From assembly GCF_004011865.1 (NCBI RefSeq), contig NZ_RKLP01000005.1, positions 62,001-126,000 of the forward strand: a stretch of DNA of 64,000 bases. Direction: 5' to 3'. Positions within the stretch are counted from its first letter, which is position 1, and the number at the start of each line of letters is the position of its first letter. This DNA comes from Prescottella agglutinans. Lineage in GTDB: Bacteria; Actinomycetota; Actinomycetes; Mycobacteriales; Mycobacteriaceae. Shown one piece after another: positions 22,394 through 31,899 of the stretch. The position numbers and the translations under genes were made by a program. The notes under the pieces were generated by a model. It ran no database searches and was not told the origin of the DNA. It worked only from the letters and a program-made list of their open reading frames with translations.

Positions 22394-23466
22394 GCTGCCT
22401 CCTCCAGCGAGACTCCGTACAGGTGCGACAGTGCCCGGCTCTGGACACTCGACGAATGGATGTCGTGCGATCGCGCAGCGGTCTGCTGGACCGATGCCCG
22501 GTAATTCGCGTCGTGCGCGAATCGCAGGACACTTCTCGCTGCGTCCTCGGCATCACTTCCGGCGGACGCGAACCCGAGTCCGTCGAGTGTCGCGATCGCC
22601 CGGGTGAGCACCGGTGTGCCCAGCGAGACCGCCTCGAGCAAGGTCATCGGTGCGCCCTCCCAGCGGGCAGGGTGAAAATAGAGATCCGCCTGGGCCATTC
22701 GCTCGAGTGCCTCACTGTTCGGAAGCCACCCGGTCACCGTCACTCCGGCATCGACCAACCGCTGTTTGAGAGGCGCCTCGCCGTCGCCGATCCACGTCCA
22801 GTCGACCGACGGGTCATCGACACGCTCGACGACCTGCGCCAGGAAGGACGGGTCCTTCTGCGCCGAGATTCGGCCGACGGTCACGACCCGCGTCCGTGCA
22901 GACTTCTCCGGCCTGCCCGGCGAGACGGATCGCGACACGTCACCGGCAACGTTCGGCAGGTAGGTCACGGCCGCGCGCCCGGAGACCAGTCGAGCCGCAG
23001 TCGCCGCCTCGTGTGGGCTGATGGCAGCGATCGTGTGCGGGCCGCGGCTGAGAAGGTACTCCGTGCCGAGATACCCCGCGCGGACGAGCGGACTGATGTC
23101 ACTCCGCAGGAACGAATAGGAGTGGGGCGTGTACACCACCTTCACCCCGGGAAAGCTGAAGGCCCGCAGCGCCCCCGCGAAGCTCGAGTGCAGGTGCACG
23201 ACCCTCGGCTGCTTCGCTCGGATCACTCGGCGTGCCGACGAGATGAACTTCGCCATCGACCCCTCGAGTCGAGTGATCTCGACATCGGGGATCTCACCGA
23301 CGTCGTGCGCCTGCCGCGTTCGCACGACCAATTCGTGGCGGAACCCCGGCGAGTTCTCGATGTAGCGGCTGATGGCGGTCTGGACGCCACCGCCATACGC
23401 CTCCGACACATGGAGTACGTCCGGCCGGTTCTGCGACTGCTGACGTGCTACCTGCGACGTCAGCAT
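22390..23466 (-). CDS. Family 4 glycosyltransferase (second copy)
   Basis: A 358-residue GT-B fold transferase starting [10 protein letters not shown]. Features are the VLHVSEAYGGGVQTAISRY acceptor loop, VVHLHSS, VVTVGRISAQKDP at the donor domain and YFHPARWEGAPMTLLEAVSLG near the C-terminus. The ATG at 23466 overlaps the UDP-glucose dehydrogenase stop by seven bases (ATGCTGA), which decides the start over an earlier in-frame ATG at 23505. It probably adds one sugar of the repeat unit at the cytoplasmic face. Confidence 0.86.
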   Translation of the reverse strand: MLTSQVARQQSQNRPDVLHVSEAYGGGVQTAISRYIENSPGFRHELVVRTRQAHDVGEIPDVEITRLEGSMAKFISSARRVIRAKQPRVVHLHSSFAGALRAFSFPGVKVVYTPHSYSFLRSDISPLVRAGYLGTEYLLSRGPHTIAAISPHEAATAARLVSGRAAVTYLPNVAGDVSRSVSPGRPEKSARTRVVTVGRISAQKDPSFLAQVVERVDDPSVDWTWIGDGEAPLKQRLVDAGVTVTGWLPNSEALERMAQADLYFHPARWEGAPMTLLEAVSLGTPVLTRAIATLDGLGFASAGSDAEDAARSVLRFAHDANYRASVQQTAARSHDIHSSSVQSRALSHLYGVSLEEAA

Positions 23467-24788
23467 CGACCCATACCCCGGTAGATCCACCCGGCGTCTC
23501 GCCATTCCTCCGGCCGCAGGCAGTTTCGTCCGTCGATGATGCTCTGGTGGCGCACCCGTGCGGCTATCCTGGCCGGCCGCATCTCACGGAACTCCTTCCA
23601 TTCCGTGAGGACGAGCACGACATCGGCGCCTTCGACCGCGTCGGCCACGCTGGTCGCGTACCCGAGCGTCGGGAAGAGCCGACGAGAGTTGTCCATGGCC
23701 TTCGGGTCGTACACGGTTACGGTCGCGCCCTGAAGCTGGATCTGCCCGGCGACATTGAGGGCCGGCGAGTCGCGCACGTCGTCCGATTCCGGCTTGAAAG
23801 CGGCACCGAGCACGGCTACCCGGGTACCGAGAAGTGTTCCCCCGCACGCTTCGCGAGCCATCTCGACCATACGGGTGCGGCGACGCATGTTGATCGCGTC
23901 CACCTCACGGAGGAAGGTCAGGGCCTGATCGGCGCCGAGTTCGCCGGCGCGAGCCATGAAGGCGCGGATGTCCTTCGGCAGGCATCCGCCGCCGAATCCG
24001 ACGCCCGCGTTGAGGAACCGTCGGCCGATCCGGGCGTCGTGGCCGATCGCGTCCGCCAGCGTGGTGACATCCGCGCTGGCCGCCTCGCAGACCTCGGCCA
24101 TCGCGTTGATGAACGAGATCTTCGTGGCCAGAAAGGCGTTCGCAGACGTCTTGACAAGCTCTGCGGTCGCGAGATCGGTTACGAGGAAGGGAATCTCCTC
24201 TTCCAGGAGTTGTGCGTACACCTCACGGGCTACCTCCTCGGCACGCCCGGGGCGATCGCGATCCACGCCGAGCACGAGCCGATCCGGGTGCAAGGTGTCC
24301 TGGACGGCGAAGCCCTCCCGCAGGAACTCGGGATTCCACGCGACCTCGACGCCGACGCCCGCCGGCGCGAGTGCCCGTGCCCGGGCCCCCAGCCGCTCCG
24401 CGGTTCCCACCGGAACGGTCGACTTGCCGAAGATCACCGCCGGTCGGGTGAGAAGCGGTGCGAGCCGGTCGATCACCGCGTCGACGTACGTCAGGTCCGC
24501 TGCGAACTCGCCCTTCTTCTGGGGTGTGCCGACACCGATGAAATGGATGTCCGCGAACTCCGCGGCTTCCTCGTAGGACGACGTGAACCGGAGCCGGCCC
24601 GCGGCGATGTTGCGCTGCAGGACTTCGTCGAGACCGGGTTCGTAGAACGGAACCTCGCCGGCCGCGAGCTTGGCGAGCTTCGATTCATCGACGTCCACGC
24701 CCAGAACCTGGTGGCCGAGCTCCGCCATGCACGCGGCGTGTGTCGCGCCCAGGTATCCGGTACCGAATACCGCAACGGATGCACTCAT
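23460..24788 (-). CDS. ugd: UDP-glucose 6-dehydrogenase
   Basis: A 442-residue NAD-dependent enzyme that oxidises UDP-glucose twice to UDP-glucuronate. The N-terminal Rossmann motif is [12 protein letters not shown]. The central [12 protein letters not shown] segment and the active-site [12 protein letters not shown] with its catalytic cysteine are all present, and the length is normal for the family. It lies 108 bases downstream of the phosphoglycosyl transferase and overlaps the following GT4 gene. Its position in this operon indicates that glucuronic acid, or a sugar derived from it, is part of the polymer. Confidence 0.95.
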   Translation of the reverse strand: MSASVAVFGTGYLGATHAACMAELGHQVLGVDVDESKLAKLAAGEVPFYEPGLDEVLQRNIAAGRLRFTSSYEEAAEFADIHFIGVGTPQKKGEFAADLTYVDAVIDRLAPLLTRPAVIFGKSTVPVGTAERLGARARALAPAGVGVEVAWNPEFLREGFAVQDTLHPDRLVLGVDRDRPGRAEEVAREVYAQLLEEEIPFLVTDLATAELVKTSANAFLATKISFINAMAEVCEAASADVTTLADAIGHDARIGRRFLNAGVGFGGGCLPKDIRAFMARAGELGADQALTFLREVDAINMRRRTRMVEMAREACGGTLLGTRVAVLGAAFKPESDDVRDSPALNVAGQIQLQGATVTVYDPKAMDNSRRLFPTLGYATSVADAVEGADVVLVLTEWKEFREMRPARIAARVRHQSIIDGRNCLRPEEWRDAGWIYRGMGRC

Positions 24789-24896
24789 TGATCTGCCTCA
24801 TCTTCGAAACTCGGGGTCGACGAACTCCCGCACCGGCGGGTGCAGGTTCTCGTGCGTCGTATGGATCAGGGGTCGTCGTCGCGCGACGTGCGACGG

Positions 24897-26426
24897 TCAG
24901 TACGCTCCGCTACCGGCGGTGACGGCGCGGACGGTCTTGCCGACGATGAGGATGTCCTGCATCATCGACCAGTTCTCGACGTACGAAAGATCAAGTCGCA
25001 CAGTCTCGTCCCACGAGAGGTCGCTTCGGCCGCTGACCTGCCAGAGTCCGGTGAGTCCGGGCTTGACGAGCATGCGACGCCGGACGGTGCCGTCGTACGC
25101 CTCCACCTCGCGGCGCAGCGGCGGACGCGGTCCGACCACGCTCATCTCTCGGCGCAGCACGTTCACGAACTGCGGTAGCTCGTCGAGGCTGTACTTGCGC
25201 AGGAACTTTCCGACCGGGGTGATGCGGGGATCGTCCTTCATCTTGAACAGGACGCCGGCGCCTTCGTTCTGACCGAGGAGTGCGGCGACCTGCTTGTCGG
25301 CGCCGTCGACCATGGTGCGGAACTTGAGCATCGGGAACGGTCTGCCGTTGATACCGATTCGCTCGGACTTGTAGAGGATCGGGCCCCTGCTGGTCGTCTT
25401 CACGGCGACCGCGGCCGCGAGCATCACCGGCGACACCGCGATGAGGGCGGCCAGCGCGAAGCACGTGTCGAAGGCGGTCTTCCCGAAACGCTTCGCACCG
25501 TGGTAGCGCGGCTTCTCGACGTGGATCAGGGGGAACCCGGCGACCGGACGCATCACCAGCCGCGGGCCGGAGACATCGACGACGCCGGGGGCGACCACGA
25601 GGTCGACGTTGTGGGGTTCGAGATCCCATACGAGACCGCGGATTCCGTCGTGGCCCAGCTGCTCGGTCGCGGTGACGACCACCGTGTCCGCGCCGCAGGC
25701 ACCCAGCGCGCCGATCACGTCGTACTCGTTTCCGAGAACGGGGATCTCGCGCCCGTCGACCACGAGGTGCTCGTCCTCGCGGTAGCCGTAGCCCGGCATG
25801 CAGACACCGACGACGCGGTAGCCGGACGACGAGTCCCGCTCGAAGTTGCGGGTCATCGTCAGAACCGACTGGGGGCTCCCCACCACGAGCACCGACGTGT
25901 GGCAGTCGCCCTTGGCGCGCCGCCGAGTGACGACCTTGCGCATCGCCCACCTGCCGCCGAGTAGTCCGGCGAGTCCGAGCGGGAAGGCGATCGCGAGGTA
26001 TCCGCGCGCAATGTCGGCGCGGAAGAGCAGGCTGAGGATTCCGATGAGCCCGAACAACTGGAACGTTGCGGTCACGATGCGGCGGTATTCCTCGGCACCG
26101 GCACCGATGACACGCGTCGAACGCGTGCGGTGAATCGCCAGCATGGCGAGCCACAAGCCGGCCAGGGCGACCGACATCATGGTGTAGCTCAAGCCGGAGA
26201 TGCCGGCCGTGACGGCCTCGGGTGTCGTACCGAACCGCGCGATCTGCGCGGCCGCGACCGCTGCTCCCACGATGACGGTATCGACGATGCGCAGCCGGCT
26301 CACATAGCAGTGCTGCCAGATACTGCGCGAATTTTGTTGCGGAGAAGCTTCATTCACCAGGCGAAGCGGAGATACCCCGTCACCCTCCGCTTCCGTACCC
26401 GTTTCCAGGTAGCGCGAAGCCGTCAC
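24897..26426 (-). CDS. Exopolysaccharide polyprenyl-phosphate sugar phosphotransferase
   Basis: A 509-residue membrane enzyme of the WbaP/WcaJ/CpsE type that starts repeat-unit assembly by placing a sugar-1-phosphate on undecaprenyl phosphate. Four to five N-terminal helices are followed by a Rossmann-like CoA-binding-type middle ([13 protein letters not shown]), another helix, and the catalytic bacterial sugar transferase domain ([53 protein letters not shown]). The GTG start at 26426 is chosen because GGAGGTGA stands directly upstream; the longer frame from 26447 would include that site. It is the first gene of the minus-strand operon. Confidence 0.93.
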   Translation of the reverse strand: MTASRYLETGTEAEGDGVSPLRLVNEASPQQNSRSIWQHCYVSRLRIVDTVIVGAAVAAAQIARFGTTPEAVTAGISGLSYTMMSVALAGLWLAMLAIHRTRSTRVIGAGAEEYRRIVTATFQLFGLIGILSLLFRADIARGYLAIAFPLGLAGLLGGRWAMRKVVTRRRAKGDCHTSVLVVGSPQSVLTMTRNFERDSSSGYRVVGVCMPGYGYREDEHLVVDGREIPVLGNEYDVIGALGACGADTVVVTATEQLGHDGIRGLVWDLEPHNVDLVVAPGVVDVSGPRLVMRPVAGFPLIHVEKPRYHGAKRFGKTAFDTCFALAALIAVSPVMLAAAVAVKTTSRGPILYKSERIGINGRPFPMLKFRTMVDGADKQVAALLGQNEGAGVLFKMKDDPRITPVGKFLRKYSLDELPQFVNVLRREMSVVGPRPPLRREVEAYDGTVRRRMLVKPGLTGLWQVSGRSDLSWDETVRLDLSYVENWSMMQDILIVGKTVRAVTAGSGAY

Positions 26427-27182
26427 GCCTTCACCTCCATCGACCATTCACATGACATGACCCCCGACGGGTCGATCTGCTTGTCGAGCCCGGACGGCAG
26501 CGCTCGAAGAGAACTACCGCCCGTGTCACCTGCCCCAATCCCCCCGGCCCGGCGCACGAAGGCGACGACACCGGCTGGGGTTCGCGTTCGCTTCGGCGGG
26601 ATCCTCCGTCCCGCAAAGCTTTCGATCACCCCTGAGGCAGATGCGCTTCGGACGTCGAACTCGCGTGACGCCCTCCGCTGTACGGAATCGTTCTAGCACG
26701 GGCCAATGCCCGCCAAAAGTTGAAACGAACGACCGAAAGAGTTGGGCGTTCGTCCGATTCGGCCACATCGGAACCTGGACGAACGTTCACATCGATCCAT
26801 CCCCGGGACCAAAGGCTCTACGCGAAAATAACAGGGAGAACGACCCTTTAACGCCTATCGGTACGGTAGTACTACTCTCCGGTAACCGAGTCGACCTGCA
26901 GCGACCGCGGGCGCCTTGCGGCGTTCGAGTCGGGAAATCGGCGCCGCCGGGCCACGGCACCGCCGGTCGACACTCCCGCGACCGGGCCGGAACGGGGCGA
27001 CGCCGCGACCTGAATCGATGCACAAGACCGGGCGCTGCTCGCAGACCGCGCCATCTGTCAATGTGAGACAAAACACATCTTGCAGCAGCGAGAAAACGCT
27101 TCGATTTCCCGCGAGCTGGGAGTATGTGAATCTTCAATCAGCCGACCGTCAGCGGTCGGTGGAGACCTTCAGAAGATGACGG
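26427..27182. other. 756-base region without a gene, leader of the polysaccharide operon
   Basis: I see no credible coding sequence here on either strand; the open frames have no recognisable protein features. The stretch separates the first exopolysaccharide gene from dcd, both read leftward, so it should hold the operon promoter and a long 5' leader. A 10-base palindrome GTAGTACTAC lies at 26866-26875 and a short hairpin at 27142-27159. The middle (about 26700-26880) is visibly less GC-rich than the genes around it. Confidence 0.5.
27142..27159 (-). terminator. Possible terminator after dcd
   Basis: CCGACCG and CGGTCGG form a perfect 7-base stem with a four-base loop, 24 bases past the dcd stop. 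On the transcribed strand only scattered T residues follow, so it is a weak candidate. Confidence 0.4.
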
Positions 27183-27770
27183 TCAGCGGCCCTGAGTGCT
27201 GGGGTGCGTCGCAAAGTTGAGGTACGCCCGCGACGGCGTCGGGCCGCGCTGCCCCTGGTACTTCGAACCGACCGCGGAACTGCCGTACGGGTTCTCCGCC
27301 GCGCTGGTGAGTCGCAGCAGGCACAACTGGCCGATCTTCATGCCCGGCCACAGCGTGATGGGCAGGTTCGCGACGTTCGAGAGTTCGAGGGTGATGTGGC
27401 CGCTGAACCCCGGATCGATGAATCCGGCAGTCGAGTGCGTCAGAAGCCCGAGACGACCGAGGCTCGACTTGCCCTCCAACCGGCCGGCCAGATCGTCGGG
27501 CAGGCTGCACACCTCGAGCGTCGAGCCGAGAACGAACTCCCCCGGATGGAGCACGAACGGCTCTCCCGGCACCGGTTCGACCAACGACGTCAATTCGTCC
27601 TGTCGGAGCGCGGGGTCGATGTGCGTGTACTTGGTGTTGTCGAAGACACGGAACAGACTGTCGAGTCGAACGTCCACGCTGGACGGCTGCACCATCTCGG
27701 GATCGAACGGGTCGATGCCCAGTCGTCCAGAAGAAATCTCGGCACGGATGTCACGGTCTGAGAGCAGCAC
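27183..27770 (-). CDS. dcd: dCTP deaminase (possibly bifunctional dCTP deaminase/dUTPase)
   Basis: A 195-residue cytoplasmic enzyme of pyrimidine nucleotide metabolism that deaminates dCTP. The N-terminus [12 protein letters not shown], the [16 protein letters not shown] block, the catalytic segment [20 protein letters not shown] and the C-terminal [13 protein letters not shown] cover the whole family profile at the usual length. The mycobacterial enzyme also has dUTPase activity, and this close relative may share it. It stands alone, 139 bases from the divergent tRNA gene. Confidence 0.95.
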   Translation of the reverse strand: MLLSDRDIRAEISSGRLGIDPFDPEMVQPSSVDVRLDSLFRVFDNTKYTHIDPALRQDELTSLVEPVPGEPFVLHPGEFVLGSTLEVCSLPDDLAGRLEGKSSLGRLGLLTHSTAGFIDPGFSGHITLELSNVANLPITLWPGMKIGQLCLLRLTSAAENPYGSSAVGSKYQGQRGPTPSRAYLNFATHPSTQGR

Positions 27771-27909
27771 AGCAAGAGGCTACCGGGGAGGTCATTGTGA
27801 CCGGCGACGACCTCGAACATCGTCGAACGCGACACGGGTTCCAGTCGGCCTCGAACACACTGTCGGCAGCTTCTGCTACAGTTGCCGCTTGCAGGGTAAA
27901 GCCCTGCAT

Positions 27910-27983
27910 GCCGATGTAGTTCAATGGTAGAACATCAGCTTCCCAAGCTGAATACGCGGGTTCGATTCCCGTCATCGGCTCCA
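27910..27983 (+). tRNA. tRNA-Gly (anticodon CCC)
   Basis: A complete cloverleaf is visible. The acceptor strands GCCGATG and CATCGGC pair, followed by a T discriminator and an encoded CCA. The D arm is GTTC/GAAC, the anticodon stem TCAGC/GCTGA with loop TTCCCAA, and the T arm CGGG-TTCGATT-CCCG. Loop position gives anticodon CCC, reading GGG. A TACAGT -10-like box lies at 27877. A transposase fragment and small accessory genes follow, which suits a tRNA that served as an integration site, though no duplicated 3' end was found. Confidence 0.96.
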
Positions 27984-28259
27984 TCCATCCAGCGGCAGGG
28001 TGTTCACCCATTAATGCCCGTTGTGTTCCCTTTTGAATCTGCGTACGAAATCGACATTCGACTTCCTGCACAACTCCACCCGTCTGGACAACTTCGGTCG
28101 CCTCTGGCATGAATTCAGGGCGAGCTGAACCGCGTGCCCGCTCGGCCGCCTTGAACGGACAGCTCTCTCGATGTGGTCGAGGTCGAGTAGCGGAATCCGT
28201 GGATTTCGCTGTGGTGCAGGGTGGCTATCCTCCAATTCGAGTGGACCGAGGGTTCTCCG

Positions 28260-28337
28260 CGGACGTCCGGTCTCGATCACCGGACGGGCGGACTGCAGCC
28301 GATACTCCGGGACGTACCGCTTGCGTTTGCCCGACAT
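28260..28337 (-). pseudogene. IS3-family transposase OrfA remnant (5' end only)
   Basis: Reading leftward from 28337, about 26 codons translate as MSGKRKRYVPEYR...VIETGRP, which matches the N-terminus of IS3-family OrfA helix-turn-helix proteins. The similarity stops abruptly after GRP and no continuation is seen in any frame. Just upstream on the same strand, TGACCCCTGACGAGG could be the original terminal inverted repeat. This looks like a decayed insertion sequence next to the tRNA gene. Confidence 0.55.
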
Positions 28338-28441
28338 ACGGACATCCTCGTCAGGGGTCAACCTCAGTGTTTTCTGCACGATGTCCGCCCTGGCTATGCT
28401 GTTCCCCCGTAGATAGTGCAGATAAAACAGAAGCGGTAATC

Positions 28442-28840
28442 ATGACGCAGCCAGCGCCCGGTTGGTATCCAGATCCATCCGACCCTGCAAAGAACATCTA
28501 TTGGGACGGCACCGCATGGGCCGCTCCGGTTGTCACGTCTTCGGCGTCCAACCCCGGACCAAGCAGGCAAAGAGCGGTTGCGATCGGCGTCTGTGTCCTG
28601 GTTGGCATCGGATTGGTGATGTCCATGCAGTCGGTCAGCCTCCTGACCGGGTCTGGCCCAATCTGGACAGGCGTCGGAGTCGTCGGAGCAGGCGTGGCTG
28701 TTGCTTTCTTCTTTGGTGCGGCGAAGTGGGTCCGGGTGGTCGCGGCCGTCATTTTGACACTCGCGCTTGTCAACGCTCTTTACATCGAGAACCAGATGTC
28801 GAACAAGCGCGACGAACTATCACACATCTTCGACAACTAA
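28442..28840 (+). CDS. DUF2510 domain small membrane protein
   Basis: A 132-residue protein whose N-terminus, PAPGWYPDPSDPAKNIYWDGTAWA, is the DUF2510 motif, a short tryptophan-rich module at the cytoplasmic end of many actinobacterial membrane proteins. Three hydrophobic segments follow (AVAIGVCVLVGIGLVM, WTGVGVVGAGVAVAFFF, VVAAVILTLALVNALYI) and a short charged tail. The ATG at 28442 starts exactly at this motif. Function is unknown. It stands alone in a stretch of visibly lower GC. Confidence 0.75.
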   Translation: MTQPAPGWYPDPSDPAKNIYWDGTAWAAPVVTSSASNPGPSRQRAVAIGVCVLVGIGLVMSMQSVSLLTGSGPIWTGVGVVGAGVAVAFFFGAAKWVRVVAAVILTLALVNALYIENQMSNKRDELSHIFDN

Positions 28841-29400
28841 AGTCCGAGGCCGCATGTTGAGCTGTCCCGGGTTTGATGCGGCTTCCTTCCTTCAAGAGGA
28901 TGCAGTTCGCAGGGCGTGGTCTGACGACCATTCAAGGCGTGACTACCGACTGGTCAGCCCAGCCGCTCCGCTACCAACGCATCACAACCCGCGATAGGTG
29001 AACACCCTTCCACCCATTTCCATCTCTCTTCGCCTCCGACGATGGCTACTCCCTCTCGACAGACCTTCACGCCCGATCGTCTCAAGAGCGATGTTGAAGC
29101 CACCCGACGCATCGGGCTCGCGCAAGACCGTGGGCCGACCGTGCACTTGTTGGAACCAGAATCACCGCGAATCACCACCAGCATCGAATTGTCGAGGATC
29201 GTCACCGGATCGCCGTAGAAGGCGCGTTCGACTGGCAACTGCGAGTCGGTGCTTGAACACTGTGACCCGTGCAGCTACGGACGATCGCCGGCCAAGGATG
29301 GTGACCGGACTCCGGCGATCGGGAGTGGGCTCTGCACCCATACTTACCCTGTTCGGGGCAACAAGAAGCCGACAGACAAACGAACAAGGGGCGAGCGGTC
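28841..29400. other. 560-base region without a recognisable gene
   Basis: Between the DUF2510 gene and the Imm21 gene I see no protein-like frame with known motifs or a good start site. The GC content is visibly lower than in the flanking clusters. Given the transposase scrap at 28260 it may contain decayed mobile DNA, but I cannot identify any. Confidence 0.4.
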
Positions 29401-30015
29401 ATGCTTTACACATGGGTCGAGTCGGCCGGAGGCCCCCTGCTGATCGCCCCCGAATCAGAACTTGGTCACTGGGGCGGCACATCCGACGACCTGGACGGAC
29501 CCGTAGAAGCATGGGGCGACTACGGCCGCGCCTGCTCGGTTGACGGGTACATCGGCCTGGTCACGATCGGCTCTCAGCAGGCATTGGTCCTTGGAGACGA
29601 ACCCGCTCGCACGACATATCTCCCAACCGAACGGGTGTTTCTGCGATGGGCAGCGGCAGACTCCGAAGAAGAACTCGTCGCCGCCGCGCAGCAAGCATTA
29701 CAAGCACACATCACATGGGATGAGGACGAAGACCTCGTCTGGGAAATACGAGAGCCCGTCATGCTTTTCGACTCGGCATGGCCGGGAGCTGAGATCGAAC
29801 TCGAAAACCAGCTCCACATCGCCCTCGATCCAGGGCAATACCGAGTCCGGGCAACCTACATCAACGGCCCGGACAACTGGATGATCCTCGTTCAGCTCCA
29901 GCCAACCGTCGGCAACCACCTCAACGACACAACCCTTACCACCGAGTCACATCCGCCACACGCTTCATCCGTCAGCGATGAGTTTGGGCGGCGGATCGGG
30001 TCTGCCTTGGCATGA
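29401..30015 (+). CDS. Imm21-family immunity protein (orphan)
   Basis: A 204-residue acidic, soluble protein. The pattern WVESAGGPLLIAPESEL, WGDYGRACSVDGYIGLV, ALVLGDEPARTTYLPTERVFLRWAAADSEEELV is that of Imm21, a family found next to polymorphic toxins, which protects the producer by binding the cognate toxin domain. No toxin or secretion gene lies beside it here. GGGGCGAG precedes the ATG. It could be a leftover antitoxin giving protection against toxins of other strains. The family call rests on recalled sequence pattern. Confidence 0.75.
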   Translation: MLYTWVESAGGPLLIAPESELGHWGGTSDDLDGPVEAWGDYGRACSVDGYIGLVTIGSQQALVLGDEPARTTYLPTERVFLRWAAADSEEELVAAAQQALQAHITWDEDEDLVWEIREPVMLFDSAWPGAEIELENQLHIALDPGQYRVRATYINGPDNWMILVQLQPTVGNHLNDTTLTTESHPPHASSVSDEFGRRIGSALA

Positions 30016-30073
30016 CTCGAATTTGTTGCCGACACCGTGACGCAACTGACCTACAACATCTACGGGTGATCCG

Positions 30074-30916
30074 ATGACCACTGTCAACGCCAATGAAATC
30101 GCCTTGGGCATCGAGTCGTTCGGTGACGACGACGCGCCACTCGTCGTACTCGCCGGCGGAACGACGATGCTCTCCTGGCCAGACGCGCTGTGCGAGCGCC
30201 TCGTCGCCGGCGGGCGCCGTGTGGTGCGCTACGACCTGCGCGATAGCGGGAAGTCGACGACGACGGATCCGGAGGCGCCCGACTACACCTTGCGCAGCCT
30301 CGCCGCCGACGCCGCTGCCCTGGCCGACGCGCTGGGCGGCGGGCCTGCACACCTCGCAGGAATCGGCGTCGGTGGGATGGTCGCCCAGGTCGCCGTGCTC
30401 GACCATCCCGGCGTCTTCTCGGCGCTCACCCTGGTCGGCACCCGCCCGGTTGCCCCTGGCCGGCCCGACGATGACCTCCCCGACCATGACCAGGCGACGA
30501 TGAGCCGACTGTTCGCACGCCCGATGCCCGATTGGACCGACCGCGAGGCGGTGGCCGAGTTCGCCGCCGCCGGCGCGGAGATCCTCGGCGACGACCCCGT
30601 CGCCGCGCGCGCAACAGCTGCGCGCATCTGGGACCGCACTCCCGGCACCGCACCCCCGGTCCAGATGGCCAACCAGATGGGCATGGTGTTTTCCAGGCTC
30701 GACTGCAACCCCCGCTGGCGCGAGCGCCTGCCCGAGATCGAGGTCCCCACGCTCGTCGTCCATGGCCGCCGCAACCGGTTCTTTCCCGTCGGCAACGGCG
30801 AGGCGATCGCGCGCGAGATCCCCCGGGCACGGCTGCTCGTCCTCGAAGAGGCCGCCACTGCGATCCCCGATACGGCGGTCGGCGAGGTCACCGAGGCGAT
30901 GCTCACGCTCGGATAG
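30074..30916 (+). CDS. Alpha/beta-hydrolase fold protein lacking the catalytic triad
   Basis: A 280-residue protein with the layout of RdmC-like hydrolases: VVLAGGTTMLSWPDALCERL, then VVRYDLRDSGKST, then HLAGIGVGGMVAQ. The nucleophile elbow should read G-x-S-x-G but here it is G-I-G-V-G, with Gly98 at the serine position. The acid position after VVHG is Asn234 and the histidine position is Thr262 (AATAIP instead of GHxxP). All three triad residues are thus replaced in an otherwise intact frame. It may be a binding protein rather than an enzyme. A GGTGA ribosome site stands before the ATG. It converges closely on the dehalogenase gene. Confidence 0.8.
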   Translation: MTTVNANEIALGIESFGDDDAPLVVLAGGTTMLSWPDALCERLVAGGRRVVRYDLRDSGKSTTTDPEAPDYTLRSLAADAAALADALGGGPAHLAGIGVGGMVAQVAVLDHPGVFSALTLVGTRPVAPGRPDDDLPDHDQATMSRLFARPMPDWTDREAVAEFAAAGAEILGDDPVAARATAARIWDRTPGTAPPVQMANQMGMVFSRLDCNPRWRERLPEIEVPTLVVHGRRNRFFPVGNGEAIAREIPRARLLVLEEAATAIPDTAVGEVTEAMLTLG

Positions 30917-30926
30917 AGGGCGCTGT

Positions 30927-31787
30927 TCACGGGAACCGATTGGCGATTGCCGAGATGATCGCGTCCGGCTCGTGTTCCTGGATGAAGTGCCGCGCGCGGG
31001 GTAGCTCGACAACGTCGAGATCGGCAAAGGCGGCATGCATCCGCGGGATGCACGCGTTCGGACGGAAGATCATGTCCCGCATCCCCCACACCGCCAGCGC
31101 CGGCTTGTGTCCCAGCAGGGCGGGTACGTCTCGGGCGAGACGGTCCAACAGCGGGCGTGCGTCGCGAATTTCCTTGGGCATGAACGTGAGCCCGCGTCGC
31201 GATTCCTCGGTGGGTTGCACCAAGCGGTAGTGGTCGGCCTCGACCTCGGTGAGCGTGCGGCCCAGCTCCCCGAGCAGGAATCGCTCCACCAGCAGATTCT
31301 GGCCGAGTATGCGTCGTTGCATGGGGCGGCTGCTCATGATCACGCTGAATGCTCGGTTGGCCAGCGGCTCGATCGGCCAGAACACCGTGTTGCCCAGCAC
31401 CACCCCTCGGACTCGATCTGCCCGCGCAGTTGCCGCGCTCAGCCCGATGGGGCCGCCCCAGTCGTGGCCCATCACGACGAAGCCGTCCAGTTGCAGATGG
31501 TCGATCAGTTCGCCCAGGACCGTCGCGTGCTCGGTGATCCTGTAGTCGAAATTCTCCGGCCGTTCGGACAGCCCGAAGCCCAGATGATCCACGGCGATGC
31601 ACCGATACTGGGCGCGCAGGCCCTTCACGATGCGGCGGTATAGGAAACTCCACGACGGTGAGCCGTGACAGAACAGAATCGGCGGTCCGGATCCCTCATC
31701 GATGTAGTGCACCCGACCGGCAGACGAGTCGAACCATCGCGACTCGAAGGGATACAGGGTCTTGTCGGGAACGAAATCGATCATCAT
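30927..31787 (-). CDS. Haloalkane dehalogenase-like alpha/beta hydrolase
   Basis: A 286-residue enzyme related to the Mycobacterium tuberculosis Rv1833c group, which cleaves carbon-halogen bonds by hydrolysis. The nucleophile lies in VMGHDWGGPIG (Asp109, with halide-binding Trp110 next to it) and the catalytic His267 in RARHFIQE. The N-terminal oxyanion motif is HGSPSW, whereas related enzymes have HGNP, so the second halide-stabilising residue is Ser43 instead of Asn. The start at 31787 is set by AGGAGG seven bases upstream; the longer frame lacks such a site. The divergent TetR gene and its operators probably control it. Confidence 0.85.
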   Translation of the reverse strand: MMIDFVPDKTLYPFESRWFDSSAGRVHYIDEGSGPPILFCHGSPSWSFLYRRIVKGLRAQYRCIAVDHLGFGLSERPENFDYRITEHATVLGELIDHLQLDGFVVMGHDWGGPIGLSAATARADRVRGVVLGNTVFWPIEPLANRAFSVIMSSRPMQRRILGQNLLVERFLLGELGRTLTEVEADHYRLVQPTEESRRGLTFMPKEIRDARPLLDRLARDVPALLGHKPALAVWGMRDMIFRPNACIPRMHAAFADLDVVELPRARHFIQEHEPDAIISAIANRFP

Positions 31788-31899
31788 TGAGCGCCCTCCT
31801 CGTCCGGACCATCTCTTCATGTCGCCCGACAGGGCCGGCGCACGCTCGGTGACCACACCCAGGCCACCGAATCCCCCTACGCAGCAACCCCCACCGCGA

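Noticed and set aside
27960-28010. Integrase attachment site at the tRNA-Gly 3' end
   Set aside because: No integrase gene and no second copy of the tRNA 3' end were found in the window, so only a suspicion of an island edge is kept.
28954-29238. 94-codon minus-strand frame in the gap before Imm21
   Set aside because: No recognisable motif, poor start context and atypical composition; it may be decayed DNA but cannot be supported as a gene.
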